From positions 1-6,626 of the forward strand of contig JALQYS010000344.1 in the NCBI GenBank assembly GCA_023254015.1: a stretch of 6,626 bases of DNA, read 5' to 3'. This document shows positions 1-5,535 of the stretch, in pieces. Below the pieces are notes generated by a model that worked only from the letters and a program-made list of their open reading frames with translations, ran no database searches and was not told where the DNA came from. This stretch comes from Paracoccaceae bacterium (GTDB lineage: Bacteria; Pseudomonadota; Alphaproteobacteria; Rhodobacterales; Rhodobacteraceae). Every line of letters starts with the position of its first letter. Positions within the stretch are counted from its first letter, which is position 1. The translations under genes and the position numbers were made by a program.

Positions 1-251
1 CATCAAACGATTTGGATATCGAAACTTTACGTGCACTAGAGGATGCTATTTTGGTATTCCCTGGTACGGTAATGGTAGTATCGCATGACCGTTGGTTCCT
101 TGACCGTATTGCGACTCACATCTTGTCATTTGAAGATGAACAGCCAGAGTTTTATACTGGTAACTATACCGAGTTTGAAGAATATCGCCGTAAGCGCGAT
201 GGTGATGACTTGGCAACGCGTCGTCAAAAATATCGTAAAATCGGTGCTTAA
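1..251 (+). CDS. ettA: C-terminal end of ABC-F translation factor EttA (partial, 5' end outside window)
   Basis: This is the tail of an ABC-F ATPase, a soluble protein with two ATP-binding domains that binds the ribosomal E site and gates early elongation according to ATP level. The frame is open from the window edge, and the first complete codons read SNDLD, the segment just after the Walker B aspartate-glutamate of the second ATPase domain. It is followed by ETLRALE and by MVVSHDRWFLDRIATHIL, which contains the switch-region histidine (SHD). The C-terminus EFYTGNYTEFEEYRRKR and RQKYRKIGA matches the usual EttA ending, as I recall it from E. coli, with roughly 82 residues visible of about 555. 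Stop TAA is at 249-251. Base composition is far more A+T rich than everything after base 300, and the ending resembles gammaproteobacterial rather than alphaproteobacterial EttA. Family assignment is secure; source organism is inference. Confidence 0.85.
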   Translation, partial: SNDLDIETLRALEDAILVFPGTVMVVSHDRWFLDRIATHILSFEDEQPEFYTGNYTEFEEYRRKRDGDDLATRRQKYRKIGA

Positions 252-268
252 TTCCCGATTTTGATGTG

Positions 269-299
269 AAAAAAACCAGCCTTCGGGCTGGTTTTTTCG
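269..299 (+). terminator. Rho-independent terminator of ettA
   Basis: A perfect stem CCAGCC (276-281) / GGCTGG (286-291) closes on a TTCG loop (282-285), the extra-stable C(UUCG)G tetraloop. It is flanked by A7 (269-275) and T6 (292-297), so it could also work from the opposite strand. It starts 17 bases after the ettA stop codon. Confidence 0.93.
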
Positions 300-345
300 T
301 TTTGGCCGTGGTGGATTGCCGGCCAGTCCCATCTGAAGGCTTCCC
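298..345. other. Composition boundary between A+T-rich and GC-rich DNA
   Basis: Immediately after the T-tract of the terminator the sequence switches from A+T-rich DNA with gammaproteobacterial-looking coding to GC-rich alphaproteobacterial-looking DNA. These 48 bases hold the leader of ddaH, including its Shine-Dalgarno GAAGG at 335-339. I see no convincing promoter boxes here, no insertion-sequence ends and no target-site duplication. Whether the boundary is biological or an assembly join cannot be told from one strand of sequence. Confidence 0.6.
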
Positions 346-1134
346 ATGCGCTCCTACAGCTTTACCCATGCCATCACCCGCTGCCCGCCGGCCTCGGCGA
401 TCCACGGCTTGCGCGCGGTTGACACCGGCAGCCCCGATCTTGACCTGATGCGCGCCCATCACGCCGATTACATCGCGGCCTTGAAATCCACCGGCGCAAC
501 GGTTGTGGAACTTCCCGCGCTGGAGGCTTTTCCTGACAGCCTGTTCGTCGAGGACACCGCGCTGTGCCTGCCCCAGGGCGCGGTGGTGATGCGGCCCGGC
601 GCGCCCAGCCGTCTGGGTGAGGCGGCCGAGATGGCCCCCCAGCTGCAGGCGCTCTATCGCGAGGTGCGGCAGATCGAGGGCGCGGGCAATTTCATCGAAG
701 GCGGCGACATCCTGACCACGGAGACCGAGGTTCTCGTCGGCCGCTCGGCCCGCACCAATGCCGGGGGCGTGGCGGAACTGGCCGGTATCGTGGCCGATTG
801 GGGCTACAAGCTGCGCGAGGTCTTTACTCCGCCGGGCGTGCTGCATTTCAAGACCGACTGCTCGCTTCTGGACGGGGACACCATCCTGTCAACCGAACGG
901 CTGGACGCGTCGGGCTGTTTCACGGGCTACCGGGTGATCCACACCGCGCCGGGCGAAGAGGCTTCAGCCAATGCGATCCGCTTCAACGATCTGGTGCTGT
1001 TTCCGGCCGGGTTCCCGCGCACCCGCGACAAGCTGGTGGCGGCCGGATACACCCTGCGCGAAATCGGCAACTCGGAATGTGCCAAGCTGGATGGCGGCAT
1101 GTCCTGCCTGTCGCTGCGCTTTAGCCCGTCTTAG
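346..1134 (+). CDS. ddaH: Dimethylarginine dimethylaminohydrolase (DDAH)
   Basis: This cytosolic enzyme of the amidinotransferase/arginine deiminase fold hydrolyses N-omega-methylated arginines to citrulline and methylamine or dimethylamine. The 262-residue length is close to the Pseudomonas enzyme. The catalytic residues are visible: Glu118 in NFIEGGDIL, His167 in GVLHFKTDC and the nucleophile Cys254 in KLDGGMSCLSLRF. They are offset by only 4-5 residues from Glu114, His162 and Cys249 of the Pseudomonas protein (numbers from memory). The substrate-pocket segment FPDSLFVEDTAL lies at 62-73. ATG 346 is chosen because GAAGG at 335-339 sits 6 bases upstream and the N-terminus SYSFTHAITR is typical of the family. 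It is the first gene after the composition boundary. Its stop overlaps the stop of the minus-strand gene downstream. No promoter was recognised, so it may have lost its own upstream context if the boundary is artificial. Confidence 0.94.
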   Translation: MRSYSFTHAITRCPPASAIHGLRAVDTGSPDLDLMRAHHADYIAALKSTGATVVELPALEAFPDSLFVEDTALCLPQGAVVMRPGAPSRLGEAAEMAPQLQALYREVRQIEGAGNFIEGGDILTTETEVLVGRSARTNAGGVAELAGIVADWGYKLREVFTPPGVLHFKTDCSLLDGDTILSTERLDASGCFTGYRVIHTAPGEEASANAIRFNDLVLFPAGFPRTRDKLVAAGYTLREIGNSECAKLDGGMSCLSLRFSPS

Positions 1135-1544
1135 GGCATCAGCACGGCCTTGCGGTCATAGTCGGCCGTGTCGGTGCTGCCGTCATCATAGGTGACGCGC
1201 ACCGACAGCGCGGTGACCGACCCTAGTGCTGCCTCGATATAGGGCAGGATCGGTTGATCGGCCTTGAAGGCATTCGGCACCGCCTCGCCCTCATAGCAGG
1301 GTTCCATCGGCAAGGGCGTGTCCGGGGCCGCGCCGTTCAGGCCATAGCTGACCGAGGTCACCCCGCAGCGCCAAGCCAGCAGATTGGTGAAATAGATCAG
1401 GTCCTTGCCGTCGAACTCACGCACCGCCACCCATTGCGGCTTGGTCAGGGTGAGGATCGGCTTGATCTCGGCGGCGGTGGTCATGGTCTGGGCCAGCAGC
1501 GGCTGGGCGATCAGCATGAACGAAAGGGCAATTGTCCGGCGCAT
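1131..1544 (-). CDS. Small secreted protein of unknown function
   Basis: This predicted 137-residue protein probably acts in the periplasm; I do not recognise a characterised family. It begins with a clear Sec signal peptide: MRR, then a hydrophobic stretch (TIALSFMLIAQPLLA) and likely cleavage after Ala18 (LLA|QT). The mature part has just two cysteines, Cys60 (AWRCG) and Cys83 (EPCYE), which could form a disulfide after export. Other notable segments are WVAVREFDGKDLIYFTNLL (38-56) and VRVTYDDGSTDTADY (115-129), the latter like a beta-hairpin. I believe similar proteins occur as conserved hypotheticals in Rhodobacteraceae, but that is recollection. ATG at 1542-1544 (read on the minus strand) is chosen over longer starts because GGAGG lies 7 bases before it and the signal peptide begins there. 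It is convergent with ddaH (4-base overlap) and divergent from the glycosyltransferase-like gene. Confidence 0.8.
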   Translation of the reverse strand: MRRTIALSFMLIAQPLLAQTMTTAAEIKPILTLTKPQWVAVREFDGKDLIYFTNLLAWRCGVTSVSYGLNGAAPDTPLPMEPCYEGEAVPNAFKADQPILPYIEAALGSVTALSVRVTYDDGSTDTADYDRKAVLMP

Positions 1545-1561
1545 CGGGGCCTCCAAGGCTT

Positions 1562-1588
1562 TTGCGGGGCGGCAATCGCCCCTATAGT
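1562..1588 (+). promoter_or_regulatory. Candidate promoter with embedded palindrome in divergent intergenic region
   Basis: The 70-base gap between the divergent genes holds TTGCGG (1562-1567) and TATAGT (1583-1588), 15 bases apart, a loose match to a -35/-10 pair for the rightward gene. Between them lies a perfect inverted repeat, GGGGCG (1566-1571), spacer GCAAT, CGCCCC (1577-1582). The hexamer CTATAG (1582-1587) is itself a palindrome and could be read on either strand. The palindrome could be an operator serving both genes or merely a short hairpin. The palindrome is certain; promoter function is inference. Confidence 0.3.
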
Positions 1589-1614
1589 GGCGCTGTTTGA
1601 CCAAAGGTAGCACA

Positions 1615-2631
1615 GTGAACGATCTCAGCATGGCCGAAACGGCAGGGAACGGGCAAGCCTTCAACATCCTTGCCATCGTGCAAGAGGGGCGGCTGGCCTA
1701 TGAGGCGCTTTTGCTGCTGGCCTCATGGCGGCACTGCAGCCCCGGCTTTCGCGGGCGCTTCTTTCTGGCCGAACCCCAGCTCGGCAAACGCTGGCACCGC
1801 GACCCGCGGCTGCAATCGCCTGCCCTGCGCGAGATGCTCCAGGCGCTTGGAGCCACCTTCCTGCCGTTTGAAAACCGGGTCTTCGGCCAGAGCTACCCGC
1901 ACGGCAACAAGATCGAGGCGATTGCCGCCCTGCCCGACGAACCCTTTCTGTTTCTGGACACCGACACGCTGGTGACGGGCGATCTGCAATCCGTGCCCTT
2001 CGATTTCGCCCGCCCCTCGGCGTCGATGCGGCGCGAGGGCACCTGGCCCGAACCCCAGCTTTACAAGGGCGGCTACACCGAGATCTGGAAATCGCTTTAT
2101 GACCTGTTCGGGCTGGAGTTCCAAAGCTCTCTCGACCCCGCGCAGCCCGACGACTATTGGCAGCGCTATCTCTACTTCAACGCGGGCTGGTTCTTTCACC
2201 AAAGCCCACGCGCCTTTGGCGAGCGTTTCCTGACCTATGCCCGCACCATCCGCGACACGCCCCCCGACGCGCTGGCAGCGCAAAGCCTGGACCCCTGGCT
2301 GGATCAGGTGGCATTGCCGCTGGTGATCCATTCCTTCGGCGGTGGCCGGCCGGGGCCGGAGCTGGCAGGGATGGATGGCGACATCACCTGCCATTATCGC
2401 AACCTGCCCCTGCTTTACGCCCGCGAAAGCGACCGGGTGGTCGAGGTGCTGGAAGAGGTCGCCGGTGAAAAAGAGCTGCGCCGCCTGTTGCGCGATCATG
2501 AGCCCGCGCGGCGGATGATCTATCAGAACCGCGGCCGCAAGGCGCGGGCGCTGTTTGACCGCGACGACCTGCCCCGGCGCGAACAGATGATCCGCGGCAC
2601 CCTGAAAAAGGCCGAGCTCTGGATGCGGTAA
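1615..2631 (+). CDS. Putative GT-A-fold glycosyltransferase (GT8-like)
   Basis: This predicted 338-residue soluble protein has no signal peptide or membrane segment. An N-terminal Rossmann-like start (FNILAIVQEGRLAYEALLLL, here residues 17-36) leads to FLFLDTDTLVTGDL at 111-124, whose Asp115-Thr116-Asp117 has the place and form of the metal- and nucleotide-sugar-binding DxD motif of GT8-type enzymes. YFNAGWFFH (187-195) resembles the family's FNsG acceptor-site segment, and DPWLDQVALPL (226-236) the following DQ helix. The C-terminal ~70 residues are highly charged and arginine-rich. Donor and acceptor are unknown. GTG 1615 is chosen because AAAGG (1603-1607) lies 7 bases upstream; the in-frame TTG 1597 and ATG 1630 have no such site. 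Its neighbours give no pathway. A role in decorating surface molecules or the downstream exported proteins is only a guess. Confidence 0.68.
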   Translation: MNDLSMAETAGNGQAFNILAIVQEGRLAYEALLLLASWRHCSPGFRGRFFLAEPQLGKRWHRDPRLQSPALREMLQALGATFLPFENRVFGQSYPHGNKIEAIAALPDEPFLFLDTDTLVTGDLQSVPFDFARPSASMRREGTWPEPQLYKGGYTEIWKSLYDLFGLEFQSSLDPAQPDDYWQRYLYFNAGWFFHQSPRAFGERFLTYARTIRDTPPDALAAQSLDPWLDQVALPLVIHSFGGGRPGPELAGMDGDITCHYRNLPLLYARESDRVVEVLEEVAGEKELRRLLRDHEPARRMIYQNRGRKARALFDRDDLPRREQMIRGTLKKAELWMR

Positions 2632-2738
2632 CACCGGGCGACCACGGCGGACACTCTCCGCTCTGGCGCGGTGACATTGTGGCTTTTTCATGTTAAAAAT
2701 GCAGCAAATTTAGCCTGTTAACTGTATTGGAGTAAGAA
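2632..2738 (+). promoter_or_regulatory. Intergenic region with A+T-rich promoter-like segment before the first RTX gene
   Basis: The first half is GC-rich and holds a weak 5-bp stem, GCGGA (2647-2651) / TCCGC (2657-2661), possibly ending the upstream transcript. From about 2676 to 2728 the sequence is strikingly A+T rich for this genome segment, containing TTTTTCATGTTAAAAAT, AAATTTA and two copies of TGTTAA (2691-2696 and 2716-2721, 25 bases apart). I cannot pick a convincing -35/-10 pair. The Shine-Dalgarno GGAG is at 2729-2732, 6 bases before ATG 2739. The A+T enrichment suggests a promoter or a binding site for a nucleoid protein or regulator. Confidence 0.35.
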
Positions 2739-4001
2739 ATGCCCATTGAAGCCATCAGTCAGACCGCCCTCGGCCCTGTTTATATCCTTTCCGGAAACGA
2801 TGACCTGAATGTCGGCAGCGGCGTGACGCTGCTGTCCCAGCAGAACGATGCCATTCTGACCTTCACGGGCCAGCATGTGATCACCGTGTCCGGTCTGGTG
2901 ATGGCCTATGATGACGCGATCAACACCATGGGCTGCGAGGCGGCGCAAACCATTGAGATCAAGAGCGGCGGCGTGCTGCTGGCCGGCTATACTGGCGCGG
3001 TCGAGGATGGCGACGGGGTCATTCTGGACGGCGTCGGCTCCAGCTTGGTGAACGCCGGCACCATCATTGCCAAAGGCTCGGGGCTGAGCCTGTTTGTTCG
3101 CGATGCGGGAACAACGACCATCACCAACTCTGGCTTTATCAGCGGGGAAAAGTTCGGGATCTGGAACAAGTTCGGGCTGGGCGTGTTGAATGTCACGAAT
3201 ACCGGAACAATCGAATCGCCCGGCGCGGCGTTCTTCGGCGGGGCGGGAATCGACAATCTGACCAATGAGGGCAGCTTTGTCGGGGATGTTCGGCTGAACG
3301 GCGGCGACGATCTTTATCTCGGGCTGGGCGGCAGCGTGCTGGGTAGCATCGAGGGCGGCGACGGCGATGACCGCTTTGTCGTGGGGCTGGCCGCCGATGT
3401 GATCGACGGCGGCTCTGGCTTTGACACGCTGGACTTCTCGGCCTCCACCTCGGCCTTGGTCATCGATCTGGCCGATGGCACGAACAACCACGGCGGCGGC
3501 ACCCTTGGCGACAGTTACAGCGCGATCGAGGGGGTGATCGGCGGCACCAAGGCCGATGTGCTGCGCGGCGACGGGGCGGACAACCGGCTGTCGGGGCGCA
3601 ACGGCTCGGACCGGCTTGAGGGCGGCGACGGGCAGGATACGCTGACCGGCGGCACCGGCGGCGACATGCTGATTGGTGGCGCGGGGGCGGATGTGTTCGA
3701 GTTCCTCGCCTCGGGCGAGTTCCGCGATGTGATCACCGATTTCGAAAGCGGCCTTGACATCATCCGCATCGAAGGCGCGGCGGTGGGCTTTGGCACCACG
3801 ACGGGCAGTCTTGCGACCGAGCGGTTCCACAGCGGCACCAGCAATGCCGCCGAAGATGCCCTGGACCGGTTCATCTTCAACACCGCCGACACGACCCTGT
3901 GGTTCGACAAGGACGGCTCGGGCAGCAAGTTCGCCTCGGTTCTGGTCGCCGACCTCCAGGCCGGGGCCTGGCTGACCGCGGCCTCGATCGAGCTGATCTG
4001 A
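2739..4001 (+). CDS. RTX-type calcium-binding protein with N-terminal beta-solenoid-like domain (paralog 1)
   Basis: This 420-residue protein is probably exported by a type I secretion system; it has no Sec signal peptide. Residues 1-60 form a beta-rich head (SQTALGPVYILSG; QHVITVSGLVMAYDDAIN). Residues 70-182 carry repeated solenoid-like units such as SLVNAGTIIAKGSG, TITNSGFISG, NVTNTGTIES and LTNEGSFVGDV. These pass into RTX repeats: EGGDGDDRF (205-213), DGGSGFDTL (223-231) and a nonapeptide array at about 267-322 ending GGAGADVFEF, the parallel beta-roll expected to bind Ca2+. The C-terminus (ITDFESGLDIIRI; then FDKDGSGSKFASVLVADLQ and the hydrophobic end IELI) resembles the M10-type C-terminal region of T1SS substrates. 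It has one cysteine (Cys66) and no recognisable catalytic domain. Start ATG 2739 has GGAG 6 bases upstream. No transporter genes are adjacent. Function is unknown; a surface, matrix or adhesive role is inference. Confidence 0.9.
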   Translation: MPIEAISQTALGPVYILSGNDDLNVGSGVTLLSQQNDAILTFTGQHVITVSGLVMAYDDAINTMGCEAAQTIEIKSGGVLLAGYTGAVEDGDGVILDGVGSSLVNAGTIIAKGSGLSLFVRDAGTTTITNSGFISGEKFGIWNKFGLGVLNVTNTGTIESPGAAFFGGAGIDNLTNEGSFVGDVRLNGGDDLYLGLGGSVLGSIEGGDGDDRFVVGLAADVIDGGSGFDTLDFSASTSALVIDLADGTNNHGGGTLGDSYSAIEGVIGGTKADVLRGDGADNRLSGRNGSDRLEGGDGQDTLTGGTGGDMLIGGAGADVFEFLASGEFRDVITDFESGLDIIRIEGAAVGFGTTTGSLATERFHSGTSNAAEDALDRFIFNTADTTLWFDKDGSGSKFASVLVADLQAGAWLTAASIELI

Positions 4002-4020
4002 CGCCCGCGTCCCGATTCCC

Positions 4021-4048
4021 CGGCCGGCCGATGCGAATCGGCCGGCCG
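4021..4048 (+). terminator. Perfect 12-bp stem-loop between the RTX genes, possible terminator
   Basis: CGGCCGGCCGAT (4021-4032) and ATCGGCCGGCCG (4037-4048) are exact inverted complements around the loop GCGA, a GNRA-type tetraloop. It begins 19 bases after the stop of the first RTX gene. No T-tract follows on the plus strand, so it is not a canonical intrinsic terminator. It could terminate transcription weakly or protect the 3' end of the first mRNA. The structure is certain; the function is inference. Confidence 0.5.
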
Positions 4049-4143
4049 CCTGGCCGCCCCGGTCATTGTGGCCAAAGAGGCCCGGAATCGCCGGAAACGG
4101 GACCATCTGTCGCGAAAACAACCCCGGATTGCACGGCGTTCTG

Positions 4144-4155
4144 GCGCGCGCGCGC
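4144..4155. repeat. Alternating GC tract, (GC)6
   Basis: Twelve bases of strict G-C alternation lie just upstream of the -10-like box of the second RTX gene. Such tracts can slip during replication or adopt Z-form DNA under negative supercoiling. In DNA this GC-rich it may be chance. Confidence 0.5.
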
Positions 4156-4164
4156 AGATCGCGT

Positions 4165-4170
4165 TAACCT
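4165..4170 (+). promoter_or_regulatory. Candidate -10 element for the second RTX gene
   Basis: TAACCT at 4165-4170 starts the ten bases TAACCTGCCG, which recur exactly at 5530-5539 before metY. It lies 33 bases before ATG 4204, so a transcript would begin near 4177 and give a leader of roughly 27 bases. No good -35 match is visible at the expected distance. The same spacing logic argues against the upstream GTG 4177 as a start codon. Confidence 0.25.
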
Positions 4171-4203
4171 GCCGGGGTGTTTTTGCCGATAGCGGGCCGC
4201 CCG

Positions 4204-5481
4204 ATGCTGATCGATGCCACGTCGCAGACAACCCTGGGGCCGGTCTATACGCTGACGGGCGAGGACGGCCTTGACGTCGCGGCCGATGTCACCCTGCAAA
4301 GCACCTGGACTGACCCCTCGACCCATACCGGGGCCGATGCCGTGATCGCCTGGACCGGGACGCATCGCATCACCGTTTCCGGCACGATCATCGGCGCGGA
4401 TGAGGCGATCAACCTTGTCGGCTGCACGACCGCCCAGACCGTGATCGTCCATGCCGGGGGGCGGTTGGTGTCGGGCGGCGACGGGGTGGTGGCGGATGCC
4501 GACGGCGTCATTCTGGATGGCGCGGGGTCGATCCTGAGGAACCTGGGCAGCATCCGCTCCCACGGCTCGGCCGCGTCGGTCATCGTGCCGGATGGCACCA
4601 CGACCCGGATCACCAACGACGGCAGCATGGAGGGCCGGGTGACCGGCCTTTGGCACAAGTTCGGCACCGGCAGCCTGATATTCACCAACAACGGCCTTGT
4701 CGCCTCGGCCGGGCCGTCCTTTCTGGGCGGAACCTCGACCGACATCTTGCGCAACAACGGCACGATGCAGGGTGATATCGATCTGGGTGCCGGAAATGAC
4801 CGCTATTCAAGCCATTCAGGCAAGGTTCTGGGCCGGATCGACGGGGGTCCGGGCGCGGATGTGTTCCGCCCTGGGGCCGCTGTCGAGGTGCTGGACGGCG
4901 GCGCGGGCCGGGATCGGCTGGACCTGTCGGCCAGCCGGACACCGGTGATCGTGAACCTGACGGACCCGAGCCAGAACCTTGGCGAGGCCGTCGCCGGCGA
5001 CAGCTATGCCGGGATCGAGAATGTCACTGGCGGCGGCGGGGCAGACCTGCTTGTCGGCTCGGGCGCGGCGAACCGGCTGGTGGGCGGCGGCAAGATGGAC
5101 AGCCTTCATGGCGGGGCGGGAGCGGATGTCCTGATCGGCGGGCGGGGGCGCGACGAGTTGACCGGCGGAGCGGGCGCCGACAGGTTCGAGTTTCACGAGG
5201 CCAGGCATTTCGGGGACCGGATTGCCGATTTCACCTCGGGTCGCGACCGGATTGCGCTCACGGCGGCGGCAGTCGGGCTGGACGAGACCGCCGGCCCGCT
5301 GGCGGCGGGCCATTTCGTCGCAGGCGACACCGCGCTGGACGCCGATGACCGGTTTCTCTGGCAGGCTGACGCCAGCTTCCTCTGGGTCGATTTCGACGGC
5401 AATGGCGCGGCGGCGCCGGTGCTGCTGGCCGACCTGCAGGCCGGGGCCAGCCTGACGGCAGCGGATATCCTTCTGCTTTAG
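4204..5481 (+). CDS. RTX-type calcium-binding protein with N-terminal beta-solenoid-like domain (paralog 2)
   Basis: This 425-residue paralog of the preceding gene is collinear along its whole length, with roughly half the residues identical by eye over the C-terminal half. ATG 4204 is chosen because MLIDATSQTTLGPVYTL aligns residue for residue with the start of paralog 1; there is no clear Shine-Dalgarno sequence, and in-frame GTG 4177 and TTG 4183 also lack one. Solenoid-like units include ILRNLGSIRSHG, RITNDGSMEG and ILRNNGTMQGDI. RTX repeats run at 213-240 and 275-330, ending GGAGADRFEF. The end of the protein (VDFDGNGAAAPVLLADLQ, then LTAADILLL) again looks like a type I secretion signal. 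An insertion of about 8 residues lies near 34-42 relative to paralog 1. Its nonapeptides are more degenerate and basic (GGGKMDSL, GGRGRDEL), hinting at altered Ca2+ affinity. The single cysteine is Cys74. Function is unknown. Confidence 0.88.
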   Translation: MLIDATSQTTLGPVYTLTGEDGLDVAADVTLQSTWTDPSTHTGADAVIAWTGTHRITVSGTIIGADEAINLVGCTTAQTVIVHAGGRLVSGGDGVVADADGVILDGAGSILRNLGSIRSHGSAASVIVPDGTTTRITNDGSMEGRVTGLWHKFGTGSLIFTNNGLVASAGPSFLGGTSTDILRNNGTMQGDIDLGAGNDRYSSHSGKVLGRIDGGPGADVFRPGAAVEVLDGGAGRDRLDLSASRTPVIVNLTDPSQNLGEAVAGDSYAGIENVTGGGGADLLVGSGAANRLVGGGKMDSLHGGAGADVLIGGRGRDELTGGAGADRFEFHEARHFGDRIADFTSGRDRIALTAAAVGLDETAGPLAAGHFVAGDTALDADDRFLWQADASFLWVDFDGNGAAAPVLLADLQAGASLTAADILLL

Positions 5482-5506
5482 GCGGTTTTTCCGGGCGCAT
5501 CTGGCC

Positions 5507-5535
5507 TTCACAGCCCGCACGTCCTGCCCTAACCT
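5507..5535 (+). promoter_or_regulatory. Candidate promoter of metY
   Basis: TTCACA (5507-5512) and TAACCT (5530-5535) are separated by exactly 17 bases, placing a transcript start near 5542, about 20 bases before ATG 5563. The gap after the second RTX gene is only 81 bases, has no clear terminator hairpin, and leaves no room for a structured leader such as a SAM riboswitch. Confidence 0.35.

Noticed and set aside
266..448. Plus-strand frame starting in the terminator and running into ddaH
   Set aside because: It reads through a strong terminator hairpin and overlaps ddaH in another frame; no ribosome binding site or motif.
1597..1614. TTG start for the glycosyltransferase-like protein
   Set aside because: No Shine-Dalgarno sequence precedes it, and the AAAGG that would serve GTG 1615 lies inside the extension.
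1723..2691. Minus-strand frame (322 codons) opposite the glycosyltransferase-like gene
   Set aside because: Shadow frame without motifs; the plus-strand frame has a ribosome binding site and a coherent DxD-containing fold.
2718..4121. Long open frame (467 codons) on the minus strand opposite the first RTX gene
   Set aside because: It mirrors the plus-strand gene, its translation is low-complexity and lacks any recognisable motif, and the plus strand has clear family motifs and a Shine-Dalgarno sequence. Long antisense frames are expected in GC-rich DNA.
4177..4203. Upstream GTG start adding 9 residues to the second RTX protein
   Set aside because: The extra residues have no counterpart in paralog 1, whose start aligns exactly with ATG 4204, and the likely transcript start lies at about 4177.
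2739..5481. RTX toxin or metalloprotease identity for the RTX pair
   Set aside because: No HExxH zinc-protease motif, no hydrophobic pore-forming region and no acyltransferase or T1SS genes nearby, so neither toxin nor serralysin can be supported.
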